Counted from the first letter of the stretch, positions 1 through 9,200 are shown. The stretch: 37,690 nucleotides of DNA from Nitrososphaerales archaeon (GCA_030037995.1 JASHPQ010000048.1:1-37690); one strand, 5' to 3'. Program-made: numbers and translations. The notes: generated by a model from the sequence alone, not told the origin.

Positions 1-231
1 ACTAGACCCCATGGATTCAACGGTACATTCCCTGGAGGATTTGGCCACGGCATACCATGGACCGCAAGCTGGATTCCACCCGGGGCGGTCCAGACATTCG
101 TTTTGCAGCTTTTGATCGTGGGTGTCGCGATTGTGGCGATCGTTTCAGCACACCGCGTGAAAAAGGGGAAGGTGGCTCGATTCGGGTCTACTCCTCCTTC
201 TTCGCCTTCACCAACGACCGGGGTATCTTGA
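1..231 (+). CDS. C-terminal part of a membrane-anchored protein (5' truncated)
   Basis: Frame 1 is open from the first base to a TGA at 229-231, giving 76 residues with no start in view. The visible part has a Gly/Pro/aromatic-rich stretch (HGFNGTFPGGFGHG), then one hydrophobic segment at about residues 33-50 (TFVLQLLIVGVAIVAIVSA), then a basic stop-transfer run (HRVKKGKVARFG) and a short Ser/Pro/Thr tail. That is the shape of a surface protein with a C-terminal membrane anchor and a short cytoplasmic tail. A perfect hairpin with a T run follows 15 bases after the stop, supporting a real gene end. The family cannot be told from this fragment. Confidence 0.6.
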   Translation, partial: TRPHGFNGTFPGGFGHGIPWTASWIPPGAVQTFVLQLLIVGVAIVAIVSAHRVKKGKVARFGSTPPSSPSPTTGVS

Positions 232-245
232 GCGCACTTTTTCAT

Positions 246-271
246 AAAATTCACGGAGTGAATTTTTCTAT
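246..271 (+). terminator. Hairpin plus T-rich terminator-like site
   Basis: A perfect 9-bp stem (AAAATTCAC at 246-254, GTGAATTTT at 258-266) with a 3-base loop runs into a T-rich stretch. It lies just after the stop codon at 231, so it could end that transcript. Confidence 0.5.
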
Positions 272-374
272 CCTGGATGGATGGGAAAACTTTGATCAGG
301 AATTTAGGCATCCGGTAGATGCGCGCAATTCCATTCTAATTGTTCTGACAGGAAATTTCACCTCTAGAAGGAAA

Positions 375-416
375 ACGGGAAAAAAAGATCTAGCTAGCAG
401 AATGAAAAAAAGGAAA
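375..416 (-). terminator. Oligo-T terminator region after the DUF4382 gene
   Basis: Read on the minus strand, two runs of seven T residues lie within about 40 bases, 55-95 bases past the DUF4382 stop. Archaeal RNA polymerase terminates on U-rich runs without needing a hairpin, so this is a plausible end for the minus-strand transcript. Confidence 0.45.
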
Positions 417-469
417 GGATGGAGTAGGCCGGTTCGCCCTGCTCCAATCAAGCTCCCATCAGGCCTGAC

Positions 470-1711
470 TCAAGATCCTTGCGAAGAGGATGTAGTTGTG
501 TCGCTGGTAGATGTTACACTTGTGGTCGTCGAGGTGGTAATTGACGATCCGCTCGCTGTGACCGCGGTCTGTGCGTGCTGTCCGCTGCCCAGAACTGTTA
601 CGATGTACTTCTGTCCTGAAACGATTCCTTGGGTCGGGGTATGTCCCTGCAACAGGGCGAAAGCTCCGATCGTCAGGGCTCCGTTGTAGGTGAAGGTGAC
701 GCTGGCTCCTGGCGCAAGGGAGTATCCCGAGAGTGCCAGAGTCTGGATGGCGCCCTGCCTGCTGTCTGCCGTTAGCGAGAGCAAGCTGCCGTTTGGCGCG
801 ACGACGAAGAACTCCGAGATCTTCGAAACCGGTCCGATCGCCGAGCTCGGTATCCAGCCGCCGCTTGGAGTGGATGTGGAAGTGACAGCTACCATGTGGA
901 AGATGATCGTGGCATTTCCGGTGTTCTGGACTGAAACGCTCAGTGAGCTCGGACTCAGACTAGCCGAGGTGAGCTGGAACTTGGTCATGGACCAGATGCC
1001 TGCAGAGATTCCGTGGTGGTAGTCATTTCTGTCGCCCACGCGCGGGTGATTGGAAATGGAGTTTGCCGGTAATGCGTAGGCGGTCGCCGCTGGAATGAAG
1101 GCGAAGGTCGGGTCAGTGGTGTTTCCCAGTAGGAGAACCGTGGGACTTAGGTCGATCATGGCTCCGGTGGTCTGACCATTGGAGATGACTATGCCTCCCG
1201 GTATCCAGACGTACAGAGTGTGCTCCTGGTAGACGAGATCCGCCGTGTAGTTGACTCCCTCGAAAGTTACGACCGCGGAAGTCACGTTGAATCTCAGCCC
1301 GTTGAATTTGCCCGATGTGATGTTGGTTGCAGCGATCGTCTGGCTCTCGTTCACAATGCTCATGAGATCGATGGATCCAGATGTCTGAAGATCTGTCCAG
1401 CCAGTTTGGTTGCCCGCGTTGGCTACGTGGACTTCGACATCGCTGTAGTTGATGTAGACTGCTGTTACGCCGTCAGGTACTGTGGGCGGGTCAGTCATCA
1501 AGACTGCCAAAGTCCCTGAGCCGCTGGGGCTCGAGCTGGAGGAACTTGCTGCGCTTTGACTTGATGTGTTCGCACTACTGGTACTTATCAGCGTACCGGA
1601 TGAAGGACTCTTGCTGACAAGACCAGGTGTGAACAGGACCGCACCTATCAGCGCCACCGCGATTATGGCCGCGAGGACGCCAGATACGATTACTTTGCTT
1701 TTCGTGGACAT
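470..1711 (-). CDS. Secreted DUF4382 domain protein with Ser/Thr-rich linkers
   Basis: The open frame reaches 1849, but the ATG at 1711 gives a classic signal/anchor: MSTKSKV, then about 20 hydrophobic residues (VSGVLAAIIAVALIGAVLF). The product is then 413 aa. A Ser-rich low-complexity linker follows (about residues 33-66). Next is a DUF4382-type domain: LMTDPP, the YINYSDVEVH strand, the region around DLMSIVN, and TSGKFNGLRFNV. A second beta-rich half follows (about 220-380) and a Ser/Thr tail. DUF4382 proteins are extracellular or lipoprotein-like with no firmly established biochemical role. It is probably exported and tethered to the membrane by its N-terminus. The ORF lies downstream of the promoter-like element at 1981-2037, which would give a leader of more than 200 nt. 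Family call fairly sure, function unknown. Confidence 0.75.
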   Translation of the reverse strand: MSTKSKVIVSGVLAAIIAVALIGAVLFTPGLVSKSPSSGTLISTSSANTSSQSAASSSSSSPSGSGTLAVLMTDPPTVPDGVTAVYINYSDVEVHVANAGNQTGWTDLQTSGSIDLMSIVNESQTIAATNITSGKFNGLRFNVTSAVVTFEGVNYTADLVYQEHTLYVWIPGGIVISNGQTTGAMIDLSPTVLLLGNTTDPTFAFIPAATAYALPANSISNHPRVGDRNDYHHGISAGIWSMTKFQLTSASLSPSSLSVSVQNTGNATIIFHMVAVTSTSTPSGGWIPSSAIGPVSKISEFFVVAPNGSLLSLTADSRQGAIQTLALSGYSLAPGASVTFTYNGALTIGAFALLQGHTPTQGIVSGQKYIVTVLGSGQHAQTAVTASGSSITTSTTTSVTSTSDTTTSSSQGS

Positions 1712-1934
1712 TTTGTTCACTTGAGCACAGTCATCGTAGCCGATTGTATTAGAAACAGCACTCTTGAACGGCGCGTTCAGGCAATGTTCTTCTTGTTCAA
1801 GTAGTTGAACACACGGATTTCCTCCCAGACAGAGAGGATCGGACTGCATCAGAAGGCGCTATAGAAAGCGTTCTCCGTACGAAGAAATCGAAGTGGAAGT
1901 TAAGCAATTAGAGACCGGAAAAGCTATCTCGAAA

Positions 1935-1960
1935 TGGACTCCATACAGTTCTGGAGTCCA
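1935..1960 (-). promoter_or_regulatory. Perfect 9-bp hairpin in the leader of the DUF4382 gene
   Basis: TGGACTCCA (1935-1943) and its exact complement TGGAGTCCA (1952-1960) flank an 8-base loop. The hairpin lies between the TATA-like box near 2017-2028 (minus strand) and the ATG at 1711, so it would be in the mRNA leader. It has no T run, so it looks more like a leader structure or protein-binding site than a terminator. Confidence 0.4.
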
Positions 1961-1980
1961 CTCGTTTCCGTGCCACTCCT

Positions 1981-2037
1981 GCTCGCCCCCGCATGTGTTG
2001 CTACTGAGGGGCCTTACGGTTAATTACTAAAGCACGC
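1981..2037 (-). repeat. Promoter-like element, copy 1 (minus orientation)
   Basis: On the minus strand this reads GCGTGC, a TATA-like AT-rich box (TTTAGTAATTAA), then a GC-rich block with GGCCCCTCAG and AGCAACACATGCGGGGGC. About three quarters of its bases match the plus-strand sequence at 36902-36956 by eye, with the same order of parts. The GCCCC and GGGGC segments can pair around a conserved loop containing GCAAC-CATGC. It may be a shared promoter with a structured start region, or the 5' end of a small RNA. Confidence 0.45.
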
Positions 2038-2045
2038 ACGCGCGT

Positions 2046-2106
2046 GGAACACCTCCGAGGGGGGCCTCCGATCTACAACAGTCCCCACATTTTTTTATAA
2101 AAAAAG
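2046..2106 (-). promoter_or_regulatory. TATA box with partial copy of the GC-rich element
   Basis: On the minus strand a strong A/T box (TTTTTTTATAAAAAAA, a palindrome, 2090-2105) is followed about 20-30 bases later by GGCCCCCCTCGGAGGTGTT. That closely matches GGCCCCCTCGGAGGCAAC in the copy at 36902-36956. It could be a second start site for the DUF4382 transcript. Confidence 0.35.
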
Positions 2107-2126
2107 GCGAAATTCGAGGATTTCGC
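2094..2126 (-). terminator. Hairpin plus T run ending the minus-strand EF1A region
   Basis: A 7-bp stem (GCGAAAT 2107-2113, ATTTCGC 2120-2126) with a 6-base loop is followed on the minus strand by CC and seven T residues. It lies about 95 bases after the hemerythrin remnant and looks like the terminator of whatever transcript passes through it. Confidence 0.5.
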
Positions 2127-2220
2127 GTTTAGGGCAGCGAGTCATCAGATTCCAACTTTATTCTTGACCGAAATCCATTGATCTCGATCAATAGGCTTTC
2201 TGCGAGTGCTACCATTGGTC

Positions 2221-2475
2221 CTAGGGCGGAGCCTGTTTCTTCATACTCGCAAAGAGCGCAATCAACTCGTTCAGATTAAGCGACGGAAGCGTCCAATTCA
2301 TGAAACCTGGGAGTCGGTCACTAGGCAGATAGGTTGCCATTGCGTTTCCGATTGGAGATAACTGATCATCGGGCAAGTACTGATTCATCAAGGCAACCAA
2401 TTCGGTTTCCTCGCGATCTAGATGAGTCAAGTATCGAGCGAAGTCATTGACTGAAATAGTGAGTTTCTTTCCCAA
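2221..2475 (-). pseudogene. Remnant of a hemerythrin-like (HHE) protein, C-terminal half
   Basis: The 84-residue frame resembles the C-terminal half of HHE/hemerythrin-like proteins: a helix with HLDREETELV, then the characteristic end LPSDRLPGFMNWTLPSLN...NELIALF...APP. The first half of the four-helix bundle, with the other iron ligands, is absent. EF1A ends 80 bases upstream, so there is no room for it. The frame has no ATG and the first usable codon is TTG at 2475. After the stop, another frame seems to continue the family's tail (around residues PIDRDQWISVKNKVG), suggesting a frameshift. A small expressed single-subdomain protein cannot be excluded. Confidence 0.5.
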
Positions 2476-2519
2476 TGCGACGGCTAACCCTAGTTCACAA
2501 TGAAAGGAAAAGAAGAATG

Positions 2520-2546
2520 CTTGAGGACATCAAAATGCCCTCAAGT
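2520..2546 (-). terminator. Hairpin directly after the EF1A stop
   Basis: CTTGAGG and CCTCAAG arms (7 bp or slightly more) lie within 10-35 bases of the EF1A stop on the minus strand. There is no clear T run, so it may be an mRNA 3'-end structure rather than a strict terminator. Confidence 0.35.
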
Positions 2547-2555
2547 GTGAGAATC

Positions 2556-3887
2556 CTAAGCTTTGACGACAGCCTTTGCGGTGTCGGCAACGCCCTTTTC
2601 GGTGATTTCCCGGACCACCCCAGCCGCGATCGTGGTACCCATATCTCTTAGGGCAAAACGTCCTAACTCGGGAAACTCTTTGAAGGTCTCTATGCAGAGC
2701 GACCTCAGCGGTTTTATGATCACGATCGCCGAATCTCCGGTCTTGATCGACTTTGGTTTTTCCTCCGTTGGCTGACCAGTCCTCGGGTCGAGCTTTGACT
2801 CGATTTCCGAGATCGTCGCAGCCACCTGTGCGGTGTGCGCATGAAGAACCGGTGTGTAACCGGCTGCGATGGCCGTGGGATGATGCACAACGATAATCTG
2901 TGCTCTAAAAGCCCTCGCGATCGAGGGCGGATTGTTCGTCGGACCTAGAACGGATCCTCGCTTGATCTCTCCCTTCCCGATGCCTCGCAGGTTGACCCCA
3001 ATGTTGTCACCGGAGACCGCCTCCTGCATCTGGACATGGTGAGACTCGATCGTCTTGACTTCGCCCGTCAAACCTTCTGGCATCACGATGACCTGGTCTC
3101 CCACCTTCATCTTGCCGGTCTCAATTCTGCCGACTGGAACCGTGCCGACACCGGTGATTGAATATACGTCCTGCAGCGGCATTCTGAGAGGCTTGTCGAC
3201 AGGTTTTGGTGGAGGCTCAAATTCGTCGAGGGCTTCCTTCAGGGTCGGGCCCTTGTACCACGGCATATTCGTGCTCTTTTTCACTAGATTGTCACCCAGC
3301 CACCCGGATACGGGGATGAAGCGGATCTTGGAAACGTTAAAGCCCACAGTCTTGAGCAGCTTTTCCATCTCTCCCTTTACCTCGTTGTAACGCGCTTCCT
3401 TGAAGCCGATGATCGGGTCGTCCATCTTGTTGATGCAACATACTACCTGGTTTACACCGAGCGTCTTCAGGAGGAATGCATGCTCTCTGGTCTGACCGCC
3501 AGGGCCGATGCCCACCTCGGTCTCTCCAGGCTTGCCCGAGACCAAGATTACCGCGCAGTCCGCTTCAGAGGCCCCGGTGATCATGTTCTTGATGAAATCA
3601 CGGTGACCTGGAGCGTCAATCAAAGTAAAGGTGTATTTTGGCGTCTCAAACTTTTGGAACGCGAGGTCAATTGTGACACCCCTCTCCCTCTCGTCCTTGA
3701 GGCTGTCCATGACCCATGCATACTTGAAAGTGTCACCCTTTCCAGTTTTTTCAGACTCTTTGGCAAACTCGTCAATGGTACGCTGATCCACAGCGCCCAT
3801 GTCAAACAGAAAGTGTCCCATGGTGGTGGACTTCCCATGATCAACGTGTCCCGTAACAATGAGATTCAAGTGAGGCTTTTCTGCCAA
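2556..3887 (-). CDS. tuf: Translation elongation factor EF-1 alpha (aEF1A)
   Basis: 443 aa, normal for archaeal EF1A, the GTPase that carries aminoacyl-tRNA to the ribosomal A site. G1 is GHVDHGKST (residues 13-21), with the switch region around RERGVTIDL, G3 DAPGHRDF, G4 NKMD and G5 around VSG. Domains II and III are intact to the C-terminus. The start is TTG at 3887: the protein then begins MAEKPHLNLIV, matching the family, and no ATG lies in frame nearby upstream. A TATA box (AGATTTAAAAG on the minus strand, about 3933-3943) lies about 50 bases upstream, so the gene can be transcribed separately from rps7, 122 bases before it. In many archaea rps10 follows this gene, but here a hemerythrin remnant does. 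Confidence 0.97.
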   Translation of the reverse strand: MAEKPHLNLIVTGHVDHGKSTTMGHFLFDMGAVDQRTIDEFAKESEKTGKGDTFKYAWVMDSLKDERERGVTIDLAFQKFETPKYTFTLIDAPGHRDFIKNMITGASEADCAVILVSGKPGETEVGIGPGGQTREHAFLLKTLGVNQVVCCINKMDDPIIGFKEARYNEVKGEMEKLLKTVGFNVSKIRFIPVSGWLGDNLVKKSTNMPWYKGPTLKEALDEFEPPPKPVDKPLRMPLQDVYSITGVGTVPVGRIETGKMKVGDQVIVMPEGLTGEVKTIESHHVQMQEAVSGDNIGVNLRGIGKGEIKRGSVLGPTNNPPSIARAFRAQIIVVHHPTAIAAGYTPVLHAHTAQVAATISEIESKLDPRTGQPTEEKPKSIKTGDSAIVIIKPLRSLCIETFKEFPELGRFALRDMGTTIAAGVVREITEKGVADTAKAVVKA

Positions 3888-3932
3888 TTTTCGATACTTA
3901 CCTTTGGATAAGGGCCTAATCTGGCCTGATGT

Positions 3933-3943
3933 CTTTTAAATCT
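3933..3943 (-). promoter_or_regulatory. TATA box of the EF1A gene
   Basis: The minus strand reads AGATTTAAAAG about 46-56 bases before the TTG start, a good archaeal TATA box for this highly expressed gene. Confidence 0.5.
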
Positions 3944-4009
3944 TTTCTGTTTTTGAATTACCCAAAAGAGAAAAAGACTGAGAGCAGTTGCTGGCGAGGA
4001 TGGACTGTC

Positions 4010-4606
4010 CTAACGGGAGGACATCGCGATCCTTTCCTGTTCATTCTTTTTCTTTATGGCGAAGCTGTTGGTGTCGTTGTTTGCAGCCATGATGATCTCG
4101 TCCGCGAGAATTTCCTCCACGCTGCGCGATGAGGAAAACGCCGCCTCACGCAGTCCTTCAGAGATGAACCTCAAAGCAAGATCCACCCTTCTGCTGGGAG
4201 CGATATCGACCGCGACGTGATACACAACGCCTCCGTAGGCGATGCGCGTCGTATCCTCGTTTGGGGCAGAATTCTCGACCGCCCTAACAATGACTTCGAT
4301 CGGATTTTGCCCGGTTTTCAGAGAGATGATGTCCAAGACAGAGGACACTATTTTCAGAGCCCTTTGCTTTTTACCGCCCATTCGACCTGCGTTTTTTGCG
4401 TACTTTTTTCCAAAGTGCATGATGTTGTTTGCGAGTCGCTCGACGATATTGACTTCGAGCTTTCCAAATTTCTTGTGCTCGTGCCTCCCCATGGAGGTCA
4501 CGGCGATGGAGGGCTTTAGTGAAATTGCCCTCTGGAGACCGGCGTCGCTAACCTTGATTCCGGCGACGTCCCACTTCTCAAATAGGAGTAGCTTTGGTTC
4601 TGGCAC
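4010..4606 (-). CDS. rps7: Small ribosomal subunit protein uS7
   Basis: 198 aa. S7 binds the 3' major domain of 16S rRNA and forms part of the tRNA exit site. Recognisable parts are the archaeal/eukaryotic N-terminus (LLLFEKWDVAGIKVSDAGLQ), the core NIVERLANNIMHFGKKYAKNAGRMGGKK, the helix with NPIEVIVRAVENSAP, and RRVDLALRFISEGLREA. The start is GTG at 4606, only 9 bases after the rps12 stop, indicating one transcript nusA-rps12-rps7. The C-terminal tail is basic and family-typical. Confidence 0.97.
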   Translation of the reverse strand: MPEPKLLLFEKWDVAGIKVSDAGLQRAISLKPSIAVTSMGRHEHKKFGKLEVNIVERLANNIMHFGKKYAKNAGRMGGKKQRALKIVSSVLDIISLKTGQNPIEVIVRAVENSAPNEDTTRIAYGGVVYHVAVDIAPSRRVDLALRFISEGLREAAFSSSRSVEEILADEIIMAANNDTNSFAIKKKNEQERIAMSSR

Positions 4607-4615
4607 TGCGGGATA

Positions 4616-5059
4616 TTACCTCCGAGGCTTTTCCTTCCGCCCATAGACCAGTTCATTCAAGGAGACATCGTTTACCTTGTAGACTTCGTATCGGACACCC
4701 GGAATGTCCCCCATCGCGCCCCCTGTCGATCCGCCGATGCCCTGGATTCCCACCTCGTCGTGTTCATCGATGAAATTGAGAGCGCCGTCACCGGGCAGGA
4801 ATGCCGTTACCTGCTTTCCGTTCTTAACCAATTGAACCCTGACGCATTTTCGGATAGCGGAGTTTGGCTGCTTGGATTCTACGCCAATCTTCTCCAGCAC
4901 GATCCCCCTGGCCTGCGGAGAACCTTCCAGAGGATCAGCCTTCTTGTCGAGCATTAACATTCGTCGTTTGTAGTACTTATCAGACCATCGAAGTCGCTGT
5001 CTTTTCTGAGCTTGCTTCCTGGCAGCAAACTCACCATTTGGAGACTTGGACTTGCTCAA
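4616..5059 (-). CDS. rps12: Small ribosomal subunit protein uS12
   Basis: 147 aa. S12 sits at the decoding centre. The highly conserved segments are present: [33 protein letters not shown], the loop [17 protein letters not shown], and a [22 protein letters not shown] end. The start is TTG at 5059 ([15 protein letters not shown]). No ATG is in frame upstream before the nusA stop region, 49 bases away. It lies between nusA and rps7 as in most archaea. Confidence 0.97.
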   Translation of the reverse strand: MSKSKSPNGEFAARKQAQKRQRLRWSDKYYKRRMLMLDKKADPLEGSPQARGIVLEKIGVESKQPNSAIRKCVRVQLVKNGKQVTAFLPGDGALNFIDEHDEVGIQGIGGSTGGAMGDIPGVRYEVYKVNDVSLNELVYGRKEKPRR

Positions 5060-5108
5060 AGTAACAACAAACCTCTTTGAATCTTATAAAAACGTATTCG
5101 ACCCGCCA

Positions 5109-5558
5109 CTACTGCGCCGTCACGATGTGAATCGTCTCGATCGAAAAGTAACGCTTGGCGAGGAGTCGAGCTTTCTCTGCGTTCCTCCCACCCTTCCCAA
5201 GGATGGCACCCTTTTTGTTCTCACTGACGACTATCGTCACGATCTTGGAACCGTCCGGTTTTTCAGAGAGCCTGATTTCGCTAACATACTGGGGGTTTAG
5301 GGAATTCATGACAAACTGTTTCGCATCATCTGACCACTCGACCAGCTCGACTTGCTTTCCGATCGCCTTTTGCACTTTCTTGATCGTCTCCCCTGACCTT
5401 CCTATCGCTAGACCCATCTCCCCGCGATTCACGACGAAGATCACCCTCTCCACTTTTGAATCGATAACGCAATCCCGGGCGGTCGCCCCAGAAATATTTT
5501 GAAAAATGGACATCAGCCCGAGTTCTTCAGAAGTGAGCTTGATCTTGTTATCGTTCAA
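5109..5558 (-). CDS. nusA: NusA-like transcription factor with two KH domains
   Basis: 149 aa, the usual size of archaeal NusA, which consists only of the RNA-binding KH pair and lacks the polymerase-binding N-terminus of bacterial NusA. KH1 is around residues 37-75 with MGLAIGRSGETIKKVQ (GxxG loop), and KH2 around 105-145 with GAILGKGGRNAEKARL. It probably binds nascent RNA and affects termination. The start is TTG at 5558 (MNDNKIKLTSEELG). It lies at the head of nusA-rps12-rps7, with a TATA box 51-60 bases upstream. Confidence 0.93.
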   Translation of the reverse strand: MNDNKIKLTSEELGLMSIFQNISGATARDCVIDSKVERVIFVVNRGEMGLAIGRSGETIKKVQKAIGKQVELVEWSDDAKQFVMNSLNPQYVSEIRLSEKPDGSKIVTIVVSENKKGAILGKGGRNAEKARLLAKRYFSIETIHIVTAQ

Positions 5559-5608
5559 CTGAAAAAATGAACCCTATTTCGTAGCTACGCGGATCGAGGG
5601 AACTGGGT

Positions 5609-5619
5609 GATTTAAACAG
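5609..5619 (-). promoter_or_regulatory. TATA box for nusA-rps12-rps7
   Basis: The minus strand reads TGTTTAAATC in the 94-base gap between the L30e gene and nusA. The position allows a separate promoter inside the larger cluster. Confidence 0.45.
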
Positions 5620-5652
5620 AGGGTCTTAAGACGCAGGGGCCACGATGGAACT

Positions 5653-6258
5653 CTATTCCTCTTCTTCCTCTACTTCGGGTTTCTTCTTTTTTCGAGTGGT
5701 CTTCTTCTCTTTCTTCGCTTCAGCGGTCTCTTTCTTAGAACTGGCAGTTTTTTCAGAATCCGTCTTTTTTCGTGCCTTTTTGTCTGCTTCCTTCTCGTCC
5801 TCTGACTTCCTCACCTTTTTTGGTTTCTCGTGCTTCGCGATTTCCTTCTTCTTAGTTTCTTTCTTCGGCTTTGGTTCGACTTCTCCCTTCGCGCGCTTCG
5901 ATTCGAGGAGTTCTTGTTGCTGTCCTGAAGGAACCACAGTTACTCCAGTATAGTAATCCGAGGAGTTTGCGAACCTCGAAAGGTCGGCATCTCCCGTCGA
6001 TTTCAATGCAATCACGGACACCCTGAAGGGGATGCCGCATGCCCGGCCGAGCTCCACCGGATTTCCTGCGAATTTTATAGCAGGAACCGAGAGGTTCTTA
6101 CATTCATCTAAGATGAGCTGAGGGACATTCGCAGAGGCCGACCACACCAACAGTTTCGCCCCCTTCAGAGAGCTTGAAACCTCGCGTCTCCCGACAATGT
6201 AGCTGCCGGTCTTTGCAACGAGTTTCAGTTGTTTTTCCAGTTCCAAATTTTCCGACAT
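5653..6258 (-). CDS. rpl30e: L30e/L7Ae-family ribosomal protein with long charged tail
   Basis: 201 aa. Residues 1-105 form an L30e-like domain: ELEKQLKLVAKTGSYIVGRREV, KLLVWSASANVP, NLSVPAIKFAGNPVELGRACG and FRVSVIALKSTGDADLSRF. L30e is a large-subunit protein that binds kink-turn RNA, and its gene normally follows rpoA in archaea, as here (rpoA ends 17 bases upstream). Archaeal L30e is usually about 100 aa. The second half here is an extra tail, about 95 residues of Lys, Glu, Ser and Thr ending in EVEEEEE, almost surely disordered. The start is ATG at 6258. The tail makes this more than a plain ribosomal protein; it may add RNA, DNA or protein contacts. Confidence 0.88.
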   Translation of the reverse strand: MSENLELEKQLKLVAKTGSYIVGRREVSSSLKGAKLLVWSASANVPQLILDECKNLSVPAIKFAGNPVELGRACGIPFRVSVIALKSTGDADLSRFANSSDYYTGVTVVPSGQQQELLESKRAKGEVEPKPKKETKKKEIAKHEKPKKVRKSEDEKEADKKARKKTDSEKTASSKKETAEAKKEKKTTRKKKKPEVEEEEE

Positions 6259-6275
6259 TGCGACTTACCCTCTTT

Positions 6276-9200
6276 CTAGACTCCGCGCATGAAGACATCG
6301 ATCATTCCGGTGCCAACCGGGATCGGGAGCCCGACGATCACGTTTTCGGTGACTCCGCGTAGATCCTCCGTTTCGCCTCTCACAGCCGCTTCCGCGAGCG
6401 TCGGCACGGTGATTTCGAAGGCGGCTCGTGCCAACACGCTCGTTTTGGTGCCGGCGACTCCGTGACGGCCGATCTGCTGCAGGAATCCCTTGCTTGTCAT
6501 AAGGTCGGCGACGAGGTAGATGTGTCTGATGTCAACTTCTAGGCCCTGCTCCTCCAGTGTGCTGATTATCTCTCGAACGAGAGCGGATCTCGCGGCCTCG
6601 ATTCCCAGCGACTGATAGATTTCGAAAATGTTGTTTGTAGTTGTTCTCGATTTGTCGACGCCTTCTATGGCTCTGACCTTTTGAAGATTGGATCCGGAGG
6701 TTTGGATCTTCCATTCTTCCCCCTCTTTTACCACAGTCACGCGATCAATGCCAGGTATGCCCTTTACCTTTTGATTCAGGATCTTGTTCTTGTGAATGTG
6801 CAGAGATGCGAAATCGACGTCAATCTTTACGGTGATCACGTTGGTGGCTTCGTCTACTGAAACCTCGCGCTTTGGAGATTCGATAGCAGCAGTGATGTCT
6901 GAAAGCTCCACCTGCCGTTCCGCCATTTTATCCTTGCTAACAAACAAATAGATCTCTCCGGAAGGATCGACTTCAGACTTTGATACTACGTTTGCTACCT
7001 TGGTGAACCTGATCTGGTTTGCGACCTTGATCGCCTTCTCGTTTGACTTTTTGGTTTCTTCATCCAAGAAGACATCCATGGAGGGCGTCGCGGGCTGCTT
7101 TCTGGCATCCACGAGTTCGATCAAGCGGGGCAATCCTAGAGTGACGTCCCTTTCCTTTACACCTGCAAAGTGAAAAGTCCTGAGGGTCATCTGAGTGCCC
7201 GGCTCGCCGATGGATTGCGCCGCCACGATTCCCGAAGCCTCTCCAGGTTCCACCGTCCCCTTCTTCACGAGTTCTACTACCCTCTCGCAAACCTTGTCTA
7301 TCGACTTTGGATCGAGCTTCGATCCCTTGAGGGCTTCCAACAGGTCCTGGTGAAGCCTAGGGTTCAGGTCACTCGCGTATTTTTCTACCGTTCTCTCAAT
7401 CGTCGTCTCGGCCGCCGCTTTTGAAGCGTCAGAGCTCAGGGCGATCGTGTCGACGAGCCGTTCGAGGTTCACTGCCCTCCCGTGGTCGCTCTTGGCGGGG
7501 TCGATCCCATCCTCCCCGTACTTGAACTGGATGATGTTGCCGTTCGGATCTCTCACAGTCAGATCGTACTCTACCTTGAGATGCTCCAGAGCGTTCACCA
7601 ACCGTCTCTGCATGTACCCGCTCTGCTGCGTCCTGACTGCCGTGTCTACGAGTCCTTCCCGTCCTCCCATCGCGTGGAAGAAAAACTCGATTGGATTCAG
7701 GCCGTCGCGATAATTGGATCTCACAAATCCCCGCGCGTTCGGACTCGGATCGCCCTGAGGGAAGTGTGGAAGCGCCCGCTTCAGGTATCCCTTTTCAATT
7801 CTCTTGCCCCTGACCGACTGCTGACCCAGCGCGGCAGTCATCTGACCCAAATTCAGCGTCGACCCTCTAGCGCCGGTGCGTGCCATGATGATGCCAGCGT
7901 TTTGAGGAGAAAACGATTTGTCCGCAATCCTCCCCGCTTTCTCTCTCGCTCTCGAAAGCTCGTTTGCAACGTAGAACTCCAGAGCATCCTCTGGCGACAG
8001 ACCTCTCGTCTCGGGCAGCGTACCATTTTCGTACTGCGTGTTCAATTCTGCGACCCTCGCGTAAGAGTCATCCAGGGTCTCCGAGATTTTGGATCTTACG
8101 TCCTCGGGAAGTTCCAGCTCGTCAAACCCGTAACTGAAACCGGAACGAGTGATAAAGGCCTTCAAGAGCCTGAGGATCGAATTGAGAAAGTTTCTCGCAT
8201 CGTCAGTGCTGTAGTCTTTAGCGATCCGGTGAAGGATCGAGTCAGATTCTTCCGCCCCTATCGCAGCTCTGTCGATGACACCGCTAAGTAGAACCCCATT
8301 CTTGATCACGACGTCTTTCCCGGCGCCTCTGGAGCTCTTCTCCCACTTTGAAATGAGGACGTAGTTGAAGTCCTTCGGCAAGAACAGAGAAAAGAGCTGC
8401 TTTCCAGAGTAGAGCGGAATAGGTTCTATTTTTTCCGGTTTTGGAAGTTCGGCCTCCGGAGGATAACCTCCGGCGACTGCAAGATTGGTAAACTCTTCCT
8501 TCGTGAGATACGTCCCGTCTTTAGTAAGCAGGTAGGCGGCAGTAAGGAAATCCCTAATTCCGCCGATGATCGGCCCGCCGTACCTGGGGGAGAGAATCTG
8601 GTCCTGCACTCTCATCAACGTCAGCGCCTCCGAGCGTGCTTCCTCACTCTGCGGAACGTGGAGGTTCATCTCGTCCCCGTCAAAGTCCGAATTGTATGGA
8701 GGACACACTGCTGGGTGAAGTCGAAACGTTCTGTATGGGAGCACTTTTACGTAGTGAGCCATCACCGACATTCTGTGAAGTGATGGCTGCCGGTTGAAGA
8801 TCACAATGTCTCCGTCGATGAGATGTCTTTCTACGATGAACCCCGGCGCCAGAGAATCCGCGTGCATCTGCAGATCCGTGACGTAGTCCAGTCTGATCTT
8901 AATTCCATCCGGCCTGATGATGTAGTTAGCTCCGGGGTGTTTGAAAGGCCCGTTCAGAATAAGCTTCTTCAGGAATTCGGCATTCCAAGGGGATGTCTTT
9001 TCCGGAATGGTGAGTTTCCTCGCCACTTCAAACGGAATTCCCACTTCTGAAATGTCGAGAGAGGGATCTGGTGAAATGACTGTGCGACTAGAAAAGTCCA
9101 CACGCTTTCCAGAAAGGCTGCCCCTGAATCTACCCTCTTTTCCTTTCAGCCTCTGGCTAATCGTCTTCAGCGGTCTTCCACTTCTGTGGTGCGCCTGCGG

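Noticed and set aside
57-1022. Plus-strand open frames at 57-689 and 690-1022
   Set aside because: They are antisense to the DUF4382 gene or out of frame with the partial gene at 1-231, and show no domain pattern.
7482-8291. 269-codon plus-strand frame inside rpoA
   Set aside because: It is antisense to a strongly conserved gene and its composition is what an antisense frame gives.
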